Assembly (NCBI GenBank): GCA_937899725.1
Contig: CALCCA010000087.1
Coordinates: 1 to 61,978, forward strand
Length of the DNA: 61,978 nucleotides
Reading direction: 5' to 3'
From: an uncultured Halomicronema sp.
Lineage (GTDB): Bacteria > Cyanobacteriota > Cyanobacteriia > Phormidesmidales > Phormidesmidaceae
The position numbers and the translations under genes are program-made. The notes beneath the pieces are model-generated. The model was not told the DNA's origin and ran no database searches. It saw nothing but the letters and a program-made list of their open reading frames with translations. Position 1 is the stretch's first letter. Each line of letters starts with the position of its first letter. Shown here in pieces: positions 32,588-41,313 of this stretch.

Positions 32588-34642
32588 ATGAAACTAGGCG
32601 ATATCACGCTTAACCACATTAGGATTCTCAAGGCTGTCGATGACTGTGGAAGTTTTTCCCATGCTGCTAAGAAGTTGGGATACAGCCAAGCCTTAATTAG
32701 CAAAAAGATAAAGCAACTTGAAGATTACTTTGGTTGTCCGTTGCTGACGCGATCGCCAGGCTCGGCCCACCTCACTAATAATGGCAAAAGGATTATTTCT
32801 AGATCAGTCCATGTTTACGAGGATTTAGAAGGTTTACAGCAAGAAATTGCGAGGCCCGTAGACTCTCTGGGTGAAAAGATTGTAGTTGGGATTTCTCCGC
32901 TGCTGTCTGCGGCCTGGTTCCATCAGTTTCGCGATCGCTTTTCCATGTGTTTTCCGAATAAGGAGATTTGCCCTGTTGAAGCCAATGGCAATCAGTTTTT
33001 CTCAGACACCCACTCAACCCCCCTTGAGCTCGTTATCAACAGCACGTCTGCATACAAGGAAGAGCATCCTTGTAATCGGCTACAGACCTATCGTTTTGCA
33101 TTATTAGGATTTGGTAAAACGAACAAGCTAGAGGGGCTAGACTCTATCAAAATTCAAGAGATAGAGTTCCGAGGCTTGCTGCTCCTTCAAGAACTAGCAC
33201 AAGAACTCCTCAGAAGTGGATCAATTGAGCAAAAGCATCTTGAACTTGCTGTTCAAGTGGATAGTTATGCAGAACTCGTTGATCGCCTCCTGGCACAGGA
33301 AGGGACAACAATACTTCCCGAGTTCTGTATAGCTGACTTCCAGACTAAACGTGAGGTTTACTGCACGCCGATTTACGATGCCAGTGAGCTTGGGGTTTAT
33401 ATCCATGTGCCCCCCTTTAGTGAGTTGCTAGTCATTGCTGAGGGATTAGTTCGCAGTTTTCGCCTTGACCAAGATGAATCTGAAAAGCGAGCAACCAGAA
33501 AAGTTCCCATGCCACAGGTTCATTCTGGTAGAGCAGAAGTTCTCAGGATCGGCGTTCAAAGAGATTCTATCGGTCAATTAATCGCTTCATATGGGGTTAA
33601 ATACATCTCTAACTCCCTAAAGTTTTCATTGTTGAACTCTCAGCCGCTCAATGATTTAAAGATTTATCGAGATTTTGAAATCGATATTAATCTCTATTCA
33701 TCTGGTGAGGCCATGAGCCGGCAGATGAGTAAGTCTGAGTTAGACATTTGCATCATGGATGACATGTCTTTACTCAATAATGGGTCTGCTTTTTTTGATG
33801 GGCTCAATTTCCACTCAAAACTCATCGCGATCGCCTCTTATAACCTTTTAGGCAGAGACAACAGTATTGTTGTTCCCAGAAAATCAAGCATTTCTACAAT
33901 CCAGGATTTGAGAGAGAAAAGAATCTCAACGCTTTTTGGCTCGAATTCACACAGATTTCTGGTCACGCTTCTAGATGCCTATGGTATCGATACGAGTACT
34001 GATTGTTTTCTGATTGATGAAGATCCGAGGACGGCGAGCAATAGCCTCTTAAATGGCAATATTGACGCTCATGTCTGTTGTAAATCCTACGGACTGTTGC
34101 TAGAAGAACACAATTTTTCGAAAATCCTCGCTCAAGATGACTGCAAAGTTCTGAAGATACCTTCCCTGCGGGGCATCGTCTGTCGATCTCAGTTTATTCG
34201 CGAAAATCCTGAATTTGTGATTGCCTATCTGCATGACCTGATTATTGCTAATCAATGGTTTTTAGAAGACCAAATTAGTGCGCTTCAACAGTTGAGTCAG
34301 CTGACTAGCCTTAATACTGAGCAGGCGCTTCGATTCTTTTCTGTCTCCTTTGGCTCCCGAATTGAACCGACGTTGAAACCTCAGTGGTCTTGGCTGTTGA
34401 AAACACTCAATAGAAGGCTGGAAGGAAAATATGAGATCGCTAAATTTGATGTCGATTTCTGGATGGACGACTATTTTTTACGACTTGTCTATAATGCGCT
34501 GGACTTAGATTATCATTTCCAGCAAATTGGTTTTTCAAATGAGCTTTCTCAAAGCTATTTTATGGATGAAAAATTTGGAGAATATATGGAAATTTTGAAC
34601 GCCAAAAAGGAAAATCTAAAATACTTAGTTGAACCTTTTTGA
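32588..34642 (+). CDS. LysR-type regulator fused to an SsuA/NMT1-like solute-binding domain
   Basis: A 684-residue fusion about twice the length of ordinary LysR proteins. Residues 3-62 are a LysR helix-turn-helix (ILKAVDDCGSFSHAAKKLGYSQ-type motif ending in TRSPG). Residues about 85-300 form the usual LysR effector domain. After a basic linker, a second periplasmic-binding-protein fold starts near residue 318 (LRIGVQRDSIGQL) and runs to about 600, with STIQDLREKRIS and ANQWFLEDQ as in sulfonate/nitrate/thiamine-precursor binding proteins (SsuA/NMT1). There is no signal peptide, so this domain is cytosolic and probably senses the pathway substrate. ATG 32588 is chosen over GTG 32573. It sits before SsuE-like and monooxygenase genes. 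Confidence 0.85.
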   Translation: MKLGDITLNHIRILKAVDDCGSFSHAAKKLGYSQALISKKIKQLEDYFGCPLLTRSPGSAHLTNNGKRIISRSVHVYEDLEGLQQEIARPVDSLGEKIVVGISPLLSAAWFHQFRDRFSMCFPNKEICPVEANGNQFFSDTHSTPLELVINSTSAYKEEHPCNRLQTYRFALLGFGKTNKLEGLDSIKIQEIEFRGLLLLQELAQELLRSGSIEQKHLELAVQVDSYAELVDRLLAQEGTTILPEFCIADFQTKREVYCTPIYDASELGVYIHVPPFSELLVIAEGLVRSFRLDQDESEKRATRKVPMPQVHSGRAEVLRIGVQRDSIGQLIASYGVKYISNSLKFSLLNSQPLNDLKIYRDFEIDINLYSSGEAMSRQMSKSELDICIMDDMSLLNNGSAFFDGLNFHSKLIAIASYNLLGRDNSIVVPRKSSISTIQDLREKRISTLFGSNSHRFLVTLLDAYGIDTSTDCFLIDEDPRTASNSLLNGNIDAHVCCKSYGLLLEEHNFSKILAQDDCKVLKIPSLRGIVCRSQFIRENPEFVIAYLHDLIIANQWFLEDQISALQQLSQLTSLNTEQALRFFSVSFGSRIEPTLKPQWSWLLKTLNRRLEGKYEIAKFDVDFWMDDYFLRLVYNALDLDYHFQQIGFSNELSQSYFMDEKFGEYMEILNAKKENLKYLVEPF

Positions 34643-34691
34643 AGCAGCCAAGCCGCGACATTGACATCATGATTGAGGAGATAGATGACGA

Positions 34692-35222
34692 ATGAAAAAA
34701 ATCTTGACTATTGCCGGTAGTCCATCTGGCACATCGAGGTCTTCTGCTGTTTTAAGGCTATGTTCTTCTGTTTTGGAAGAACAATCGATGGATGTTTCTT
34801 CACTATCAGTGAAAGATGTTCCTCCTGAGGATCTGGTCTATGCAAACTTTGAGAGTGAGGCTCTTAAAAAAGCACAGCTTTTGATTGAACAAGCCGATGG
34901 CATTGTGGTTGGCACCCCCGTGTATAAAGCTTCGTATACCGGGGTGTTAAAAGCATTGCTTGACTTGATGCCCCAATATGCGTTTGCGGGCAAAACGATA
35001 TTGCCGATCGCGACTGGCGGCACGATTACTCATTTACTCTCGATTGAATATGCGATGAAGCCTCTGTTTGGCGTTTTAGGGGCGACAAACATTTTGAGGG
35101 GCATATTCATCCTCGATTCGCAAATGGAGAAAACAGCAGAAGGCGGCATAATTCTTGAGGCTGAAATTAATGAGAGGCTGAAAAATTCTTTGTTAGAACT
35201 TTCCACGTCGCTTGCACACTAG
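34692..35222 (+). CDS. NAD(P)H-dependent FMN reductase, SsuE-like
   Basis: A 176-residue flavodoxin-fold reductase that makes free FMNH2 for a partner monooxygenase. The FMN phosphate loop is GSPSGTSRS (about 9-17). SsuE-specific stretches follow: VPPEDLVYANFES, VVGTPVYKASYTGVLKALLD (about 73-92) and LPIATGGTITHLLSIEYA. A GAGGAG site lies upstream of the ATG at 34692. It is followed 33 bases later by the LLM monooxygenase, the enzyme that would use its product. Confidence 0.93.
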   Translation: MKKILTIAGSPSGTSRSSAVLRLCSSVLEEQSMDVSSLSVKDVPPEDLVYANFESEALKKAQLLIEQADGIVVGTPVYKASYTGVLKALLDLMPQYAFAGKTILPIATGGTITHLLSIEYAMKPLFGVLGATNILRGIFILDSQMEKTAEGGIILEAEINERLKNSLLELSTSLAH

Positions 35223-35255
35223 CTAAGAAATATACCCAACGACTCAGTTCTTGAA

Positions 35256-36674
35256 ATGTCTAATGTCCGTCTGAAATTACAGATGCATTACGGCTTTTCT
35301 CTCATTCCCCTCACTCACTCACTCACTTACGAACCTGGAGATGATAAGGCTATGCCAGATAAAAAGAAAATGCACTTGTTGGGATTCATTCAGCATGGCG
35401 TGAATAGTCATGCAACCGGAATGTGGCGACATCCTAAAGACAAAGTGAATTGGGACTGGAGCCAGCCGGCCTACTGGCAACATATGGCTCGAACGATGGA
35501 GAGAGGCATGTTTGACGGCATGTTTATTGCTGACGAGCTTGCTCCTTACAATAACTATGAAAAAAGCTCAGATGCCTGTGTCAAGTATGCCGTTCAATGT
35601 CCGACCCATGAGCCTTCAACAATTGTTCCGATCATCACAACGGCCACTCAGCATTTAGGCGTTGGTCTCACGCTTTCTACCGCGTTTGAGCACCCTTACT
35701 CAATGGTGAGACGCCTTTCCAGCTTGGATCACCTGTCTGGTGGCAGAGTTGCCTGGAACATTGTCAGCTCTTACTCAAAAAGTGAGTGGGATGCCTATGG
35801 GGCGGAAATGACTGACCGCTCTAGGCGCTATGACCGCATGGAGGAATATGTCGATTTGTGCTGTCAGCTGTGGGACTCTTGGGAGTCTGACGCCATTATC
35901 GCTGATAAAGAGAGTGGCATATTTGCCGACCCGGAAAAAGTCAAAGAAATTGACTTTAAAGGTGAATTCTTTGAGTGCAAAGGACGGTCGTTCTGTTTTC
36001 CATCTCCTCAGGGAAGACCGGTTTTTTGGCAAGCTGGCTCCTCTGACCGGGGTCGCGATTTTGCGGCCAAGCATGCTGAAGCGATCTTTGCCGTGCATCC
36101 CAATGTTGAGCGCATGCGACAGTATTCAGAAGACTTAAACGAACGGCTGGAGAAGAAATTTCAGAGACCGCGCGATAGTGTCAAACTGATCTATGGACTG
36201 CAATGTATTGTGGGCGAGACCACACAACACGCCCAAGAAAAGTACGAGAAAATTCGTTCTTGCATCCCACTTGAAGGTGCACTCGCCTGGATCTCAGGAC
36301 ATTTTGGGCCTGACTTTTCCACCTATGATCTTGATGAATATGTACAGAATGTAGAAATTCCAGGCATTCAAGGATTATTTGAAAGCATTATCTATGCGAA
36401 GGGAGGTGACCCGATCACGATTAAAGAAGCTGCTCTTTACTATGCCATGGGCATGGGCATGCCCGTCATTGTGGGGACGGCATCTGACATCGCTGACAAG
36501 ATGGAATACTTCGTTGATGAAGGCGGTGCGGATGGCTTTATGTTGGTTGCCACCTACACGCCTGGATGCTACGAAGAGTTTGTCGACTACGTGGTTCCAG
36601 AACTGCAGAAAAGAGACCGGTTTCGGACCAGCTACACTGGCAGCACCCTACGAGATAACTTGCTGCAGTATTAA
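35256..36674 (+). CDS. FMNH2-dependent monooxygenase, NtaA/SnaA/DszA family
   Basis: A luciferase-like (LLM class) flavin monooxygenase of 472 residues from this ATG, or 440 from ATG 35352, which has a GGAG upstream and fits the family start (KMHLLGFIQHG). Members oxidise nitrilotriacetate, EDTA, dibenzothiophene sulfone, dimethyl sulfide or pristinamycin precursors with FMNH2 from a separate reductase. Visible landmarks are ATGMWRHP, FDGMFIADEL, HLSGGRVAWNIVSS, RPVFWQAGSSDRGRDFAAKHAE and the C-terminal VIVGTASDIADKM. The SsuE-like reductase is next door. The substrate cannot be deduced; organosulfur or aminocarboxylate compounds are the main options. Confidence 0.92.
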   Translation: MSNVRLKLQMHYGFSLIPLTHSLTYEPGDDKAMPDKKKMHLLGFIQHGVNSHATGMWRHPKDKVNWDWSQPAYWQHMARTMERGMFDGMFIADELAPYNNYEKSSDACVKYAVQCPTHEPSTIVPIITTATQHLGVGLTLSTAFEHPYSMVRRLSSLDHLSGGRVAWNIVSSYSKSEWDAYGAEMTDRSRRYDRMEEYVDLCCQLWDSWESDAIIADKESGIFADPEKVKEIDFKGEFFECKGRSFCFPSPQGRPVFWQAGSSDRGRDFAAKHAEAIFAVHPNVERMRQYSEDLNERLEKKFQRPRDSVKLIYGLQCIVGETTQHAQEKYEKIRSCIPLEGALAWISGHFGPDFSTYDLDEYVQNVEIPGIQGLFESIIYAKGGDPITIKEAALYYAMGMGMPVIVGTASDIADKMEYFVDEGGADGFMLVATYTPGCYEEFVDYVVPELQKRDRFRTSYTGSTLRDNLLQY

Positions 36675-36702
36675 CTGTGCGAGCCTGAAAAGCTGAACCT
36701 TA

Positions 36703-36842
36703 TACCAATTCTCTGAAACTGGACTACAGATTTTTCTTTCGACTTCGCTCAAGGAACGTCGGCTTTCTCCCTCGGGGAGACGCGATGCGAACGACTCCGC
36801 TCAGCCGACTTGTCTGTATAGCTGTAATTTGTAGAATTGGTA
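36703..36842 (+). repeat. 140-bp MITE-like repeat, core inverted (orientation B)
   Basis: This copy has perfect 10-bp terminal inverted repeats, TACCAATTCT and AGAATTGGTA. The outer arms are collinear with the copy at 28351, but the 38-bp core between GTCGGCT (36758-36764) and AGCCGAC (36803-36809) is the exact reverse complement of the core at 28413-28450. It lies just past the monooxygenase and closes the right side of the island. Confidence 0.92.
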
Positions 36843-36914
36843 TCAGCAGCTTGCTCAGCAGCAATTGCTATGACTCAACACTTTCATGTTCTATTGATAC
36901 CAACTTCTAGTAAT

Positions 36915-36966
36915 AGGCCAGGTATGACAAGATGATGAGCCCTGTCATACTTGGCCTGTTGTCGTT
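36915..36966 (+). terminator. Hairpin terminator downstream of the monooxygenase operon
   Basis: AGGCCAGGTATGACA (36915-36929) pairs with TGTCATACTTGGCCT (36943-36957) with one mismatch over 15 bases and a 13-base loop, followed by a T-rich run. It is placed to end the island operon and could also serve the convergent ABC transporter gene, which stops at 37047. Confidence 0.65.
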
Positions 36967-37046
36967 TTTCCAATTTAAGGAAAGTCCGACGGGGCAATGA
37001 GCGGGTTGACCGTGTTGCAGTAACGGTCTGCTGCTTAATCCAGGAT

Positions 37047-38936
37047 TTAGAGGGACTGCAGCTGCCAGGTACTGTCTTCGGCGAGGCGGAGTAGTAAGCG
37101 GTGGTGCGCTTCCAGTGATTCGTGGTGGCCGACGCTGAGATAGGCGGTAGGAATCTCTTCTAGCGCGGCATAGAGTTGCTCTTCGTTGAGGCGGTCGAGG
37201 GCACTGGTGGCTTCATCCAAAATGGCGTAGCTGGGCTGATGCAAGAGGACACGAGCAAAGCTGAGACGCTGCTGCTCACCAAGCGACAGCACATCGCCCC
37301 ATTCGGCTTCGGCATCGAGGCCCTCAAAGCGCGCGGCCAGATTGGGCAAGTTCACGGCTTTGAGCGCGGTGTGAATCTGGTCATCCGCGATCGCCGCCGC
37401 TGGATACGGGTAGAGCAATTGCTGTCGCAGGTTACCGAGCACCATGTAGGGCTTTTGCGGCAAAAACAGCAGGTCGCCTAGAGCCGGACGTTGAATCAAC
37501 CCCTTGCCAGAATTCCACAGCCCGGCGATCGCCCGGAGCAGCGAACTCTTGCCGCAGCCGCTGGGGCCAACGACTAATAGGGAACTGTGCGGTTCTAACT
37601 CTAATGTCAGGTCATCGATCAGCGTGCGCTGGTAGTTGGGCGTCTGTAGGGTGAGGTGATGCAGGCTGAGCAGTGGCGCTGTTTCTTGCAGAATTACCGG
37701 CTGGGTTTCGGCGATCGCGGCAACCTCCGACTCTCGTTCCTCTGGGTTTGATTCAGCCTCTGACTCTGACTCATCGTTGCTAGTCGGCACTGTGACATTA
37801 GCGGCCGCCTCCGGCTCCGACTCATCGCTGGCCTGCACAGCAATAGCATCTGCAGCCTCGGTGTCGGCTGGAGCGGCAACTGCCGTGGCCTCCACCGTGG
37901 CTTCGTCAGCGGATATTTCGTCATCGTCAAAGTGACCGAGGGTGTTGGCAAACTCGTAGAGGCGATCGATGCCCGCCCCGAACGCCGTCAACGATTGGAA
38001 TCGCGCCACAATCACATTGAGCGAAAAGAAGACGCGAATAAACGCACCTTGGGCTTCGCTGACTTTGCCAACTTCCAAATCACCGCTAAAGACGGCGGGA
38101 GCGACGACTAGGGCCGGGAGCACGAAGGGAATGAATTCGTAGGCGTTGGTCAGACCGTTAAGGTTTAATTCCCAAAACAGCAGCCGTTTGAAATTTTCGA
38201 AGGCGGCGGTAAAGCGGTCTTTAACCTGAGTTGATTCTTGGCCTTCACCCTGGTAGAAGGCGATCGCCTCAGCATTTTCGCGAATGCGCACGAGGCCAAA
38301 GCGAAAGTCAGCTTCGCGCTTGAGCTGCTCAAAGTTCAGTCTGACCAGCGGTTTGCCAAAGACGCCCACCGTCAGCAGACTGCCAATCACGGCATAGCCG
38401 ACCAAAAACAGCACCAGCTCTCGCGAAATGCTCCACAGCACCCCGCTGAAGGCAATCATTTCCAGCACGGAGGAGGCGACCACCAGTACCAGCGTCAACG
38501 ACTCTTGAGTAAAACTTTTGACATCTTCAGCGATGCGCTGATCGGGGTTGTCGATATCGGGGCTGAACTGGTTAATACGATAAAAGGCGCGATCGCCAAA
38601 GTAGCGATCGATAAATCGCCCCGTCAGCCAGCGCCGCCACTCTAACCCCAGGCGATCGCGCAGATAGGTATAGCCTGCCAGCAGCGGCGCATACACCACC
38701 AGCACCCCGACGAAAACAATTACCGTGTGCCAAAAGCGATCTTGATCCTTAGCGGAAAGCGATGAAATCAGCTCGCCCCGCTGGCTGTTGAGCACCACGC
38801 TCAGGCCCGTATAGCCCAGCAGCAACACGACGATGAGCAGCAGCAGTCCCCGCGCTTGCCATTTTTCATCGCCAAACCAATAGGCTTTGGCGATCGCCCA
38901 AAACCGCCGAAAAACATTGAGATCAAACCGTTCCAT
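37047..38936 (-). CDS. SbmA/ALD-type ABC transporter (fused membrane and ATPase domains)
   Basis: About 629 residues: an N-terminal ABC membrane domain with six helices (about 25-320) of the SbmA/BacA and peroxisomal ALD subgroup, an acidic Ala/Glu/Ser-rich linker of about 80 residues, and a C-terminal ATPase. Motifs are EWRRWLTGRFIDRYF near residues 95-110, Walker A GPSGCGKSS, signature SLGEQQRLSFAR and Walker B YAILDEATSALD. Half-transporters of this type act as homodimers on peptides, vitamins or acyl chains; the substrate is unknown. ATG 38936 gives the usual family start; an ATG at 38972 is possible. Confidence 0.88.
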   Translation of the reverse strand: MERFDLNVFRRFWAIAKAYWFGDEKWQARGLLLLIVVLLLGYTGLSVVLNSQRGELISSLSAKDQDRFWHTVIVFVGVLVVYAPLLAGYTYLRDRLGLEWRRWLTGRFIDRYFGDRAFYRINQFSPDIDNPDQRIAEDVKSFTQESLTLVLVVASSVLEMIAFSGVLWSISRELVLFLVGYAVIGSLLTVGVFGKPLVRLNFEQLKREADFRFGLVRIRENAEAIAFYQGEGQESTQVKDRFTAAFENFKRLLFWELNLNGLTNAYEFIPFVLPALVVAPAVFSGDLEVGKVSEAQGAFIRVFFSLNVIVARFQSLTAFGAGIDRLYEFANTLGHFDDDEISADEATVEATAVAAPADTEAADAIAVQASDESEPEAAANVTVPTSNDESESEAESNPEERESEVAAIAETQPVILQETAPLLSLHHLTLQTPNYQRTLIDDLTLELEPHSSLLVVGPSGCGKSSLLRAIAGLWNSGKGLIQRPALGDLLFLPQKPYMVLGNLRQQLLYPYPAAAIADDQIHTALKAVNLPNLAARFEGLDAEAEWGDVLSLGEQQRLSFARVLLHQPSYAILDEATSALDRLNEEQLYAALEEIPTAYLSVGHHESLEAHHRLLLRLAEDSTWQLQSL

Positions 38937-39050
38937 AGGGAAACTGTGGCTGCCAGTGCACAACCCCTTCATTGTGTCATTCTGTGAAGTTAAAGGGGGT
39001 CAGCTCCTGGTTGCTGACTCTGCTCTAGCAAGGAGCCAATTTTTTCGACA

Positions 39051-39202
39051 GAAACCGGGGTTCTTGACGCGATTTCTAGAGCCACCTGTCGTGACGCGGG
39101 TGCACCACTCCAAACCCTGCAAAGAGGCTTTCAGAACCCCGGTTGCTTGGGTATGACCGTCCATCACAGGTTTTCTCCGATAGAAACCGGGGTTCTTGAC
39201 GC
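39051..39202. repeat. Cluster of GAAACCGGGGTTCTTGACGC repeats
   Basis: GAAACCGGGGTTCTTGACGC occurs at 39051-39070 and again at 39183-39202, with an inverted partial copy AGAACCCCGGTT near 39132. The same palindromic family forms the hairpin at 46113-46145. It is a dispersed intergenic repeat. No gene is seen in 38973-39459. Confidence 0.7.
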
Positions 39203-39279
39203 TATTTTCAGGGCAAAGGCGAACGACGCGGACGACGCCACGCCACATGATGAAGAAGTTGGGTCATATGGTGGGGGAC

Positions 39280-39343
39280 GGTGGGTGGAACGGCTCTCTG
39301 GTTGAGAGTTTTGAGCGATGGTTGGGGAGCTGACCCACCCTAC
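39280..39343 (+). repeat. GGTGGGT...ACCCACC short dispersed repeat, copy 1
   Basis: The element begins GGTGGGT, contains GAGTTTTGAGCGATGGTTGGGGA and ends TGACCCACCCTA, giving 7-bp inverted ends. Related copies are at 52214-52270 and 54073-54131. It is non-coding and lies upstream of the UBP zinc-finger gene. Confidence 0.7.
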
Positions 39344-39459
39344 GCGGAGTGCAGTTACAGCGAGTTTTGGAGAGTTGGTATGACCGGTCTGATGGTCGAT
39401 AGACAAACGCCAGACGGCTTCGCTACTGTGCAAAGGAACTCTCGACGCTGTAAGGCCCT

Positions 39460-39735
39460 ATGAGCTGCCAACATCTGGATGGATTAAGCCTTGAGAACAT
39501 GATTCACAAGGCGAACTATCCAATTTTTCGGTGTGAAGAATGCCTCAAAGTAAATAGTCAGTGGGTGCACCTGCGCATCTGTCAGGACTGTGGCAAGATG
39601 CTGTGCTGCGATTCTTCTGAAAATCAGCACGCACGTCGTCACTTTGAAGCCACCGGACACCCCGTGATCAGCTCTGCTGAACTCAGTGAGCAGTGGCTGT
39701 ATTGCTTCACCGATGAAGCGCAGAAAGCTTACTAA
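39460..39735 (+). CDS. UBP-type zinc-finger protein
   Basis: A 91-residue protein consisting almost wholly of a UBP zinc finger. Zinc ligands are visible as C3 and H5, the pair C25-x2-C28, C41-x2-C44, C49 and several His residues in the helix SSENQHARRHFEATGHP. In eukaryotes this fold binds ubiquitin tails; in bacteria its role is unknown and it probably mediates protein binding. It is a single gene preceded by repeats. Confidence 0.88.
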   Translation: MSCQHLDGLSLENMIHKANYPIFRCEECLKVNSQWVHLRICQDCGKMLCCDSSENQHARRHFEATGHPVISSAELSEQWLYCFTDEAQKAY

Positions 39736-39772
39736 TGGAGCTGATCGGGTTGCTGATCGAGGCCGATCGCCC

Positions 39773-41020
39773 TCAACCCGGTTCTAGCCGGATCAGTCGC
39801 CCATTAGGTTCATCGGTCAACACATAAATCAGCCCGTCTGGCCCCTGGCGCACATCGCGCACCCGCTGCCCGATTGCAATCGGCGTTTGATTGATCACCG
39901 CACCGGCCTCATCCACTTCAATGTGGCGAATATCGCCAGAAACCAGCCCGCCCGCAAACACATCGCCCTGCCATTGCGGAAAGCGATCGCCTCGATAGAC
40001 CAGCAGCCCCGATGGCGCGATCGCGGGCGTCCACACCACGAGCGGATCGATCATGCCGGGGCGCGACTGCTCAGAGGAAATCTCGCCGCCGGTATATTCG
40101 CGGCTGTGGGTCACCAGCGGCCAGCCATAGTTTTCTCCCGCCGTCACGCGATTGAGTTCATCGCCCCCCCGCGAGCCGTGCTCGGAGGCCCACAGCTGAT
40201 TGGTCACCGGGTCAAACATCATGCCTTGAATGTTGCGATGCCCGTAGCTCCAAACAGCGGGGTTGGCATCGGGCGTGTCGACGAAGGGATTGTCCGCCGG
40301 TACCGAGCCATCGGCATTGAGCCGCACCACCTTGCCGAGGTGACTGTCGAGCTTTTGGGCCTGATTGCGAATCAGCTCACCCTCCAGCTGCACCGGCGGA
40401 TTGCCGCCATCGCCAATCGAAATCAGCAGCGTGTTATCCGGCAACCAGGTCATCCGCGAACCGAAATGCTGGCTGCCTTCCTTTGTGCGGTTCACCTCAA
40501 AAATCACCGTCCAGTCGGCGAGGGCAGTGCCGTCAAAGCGGGCCCGCGCCACCCGCGTTTGATTCATCGCGCGATCGCCGTGGGCATAGGTGAAATAAAC
40601 CCAAGGATTCTCGGCAAATTGGGGATGAACGGAGACATCGAGCAGGCCGCCTTGGCCGGACGCGAGCACGGGGGGGACGCCCGACAGCGGTGTGGGATCA
40701 AGCTGACCATCGCGAATCAGTCGCACGCGGCCCGGACGTTCTGTCACGATCAGCGTGCCATCGGGCAACCAGGCCATGCCCCAAGGATGCTCCAACCCCT
40801 CGACCACGATAACCGGCTGCGCTGAAGTGACCTGGGCGATCTCCGAGGATGCTGGCGCTGCCGGTGCTACCGCTGTGGGCGCAGCATCCGCCGTCACTGA
40901 CGAAGACGGACTTTCCGTCGGGGCCGCCTCTGTCTGATCGGGCGTCGTCGCCGCGCAGCTAACGAGTGTTGCTCCCAGCACGAACGTTCCCACGATAGGA
41001 ACTGACCAATGGCGAATCAT
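39773..41020 (-). CDS. PQQ-dependent soluble aldose dehydrogenase family lipoprotein
   Basis: About 415 residues of the GDH/HedgeHog-like six-bladed propeller (Asd/YliI type), which oxidises sugars with PQQ. The start ATG 41020 has GAGGAG upstream. A lipoprotein signal ends at LVSC, followed by an Ala/Thr/Pro-rich linker. Family landmarks are LEHPWGMAWLPDG, GGLLDVSVHPQF, the catalytic-site region SQHFGSRM, ISIGDGGN, SYGHRNIQG and SEHGSRGGDELN. It probably works at the cell surface or periplasm. Whether the host makes PQQ is not visible here. Confidence 0.9.
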   Translation of the reverse strand: MIRHWSVPIVGTFVLGATLVSCAATTPDQTEAAPTESPSSSVTADAAPTAVAPAAPASSEIAQVTSAQPVIVVEGLEHPWGMAWLPDGTLIVTERPGRVRLIRDGQLDPTPLSGVPPVLASGQGGLLDVSVHPQFAENPWVYFTYAHGDRAMNQTRVARARFDGTALADWTVIFEVNRTKEGSQHFGSRMTWLPDNTLLISIGDGGNPPVQLEGELIRNQAQKLDSHLGKVVRLNADGSVPADNPFVDTPDANPAVWSYGHRNIQGMMFDPVTNQLWASEHGSRGGDELNRVTAGENYGWPLVTHSREYTGGEISSEQSRPGMIDPLVVWTPAIAPSGLLVYRGDRFPQWQGDVFAGGLVSGDIRHIEVDEAGAVINQTPIAIGQRVRDVRQGPDGLIYVLTDEPNGRLIRLEPG

Positions 41021-41313
41021 GGTTATTCTCCTCAAGGGTGCTAAACACCTAGAAACGACCAACCCGAAACTTGTGTAGAGCCAATGTTGAACGCGTGAAA
41101 TTGGCCTCCATGCACCCTAGCTTAAAAAGCCATGGCTTGGCGATCGCGCCACAATTTTCTGGCCTTACGGGGATGTTGTCAGCGATCCCAGTCCGCCCCT
41201 GTCATCCGGAAACACTGCTGCTAGGGCTGTTGGTTGAATTACCGGCCCGCGATGCCCGCCTTTGACCTCCCTCAGCGGTTGCAGAACCGATTCGTTCACG
41301 TTAGAGACACCCT

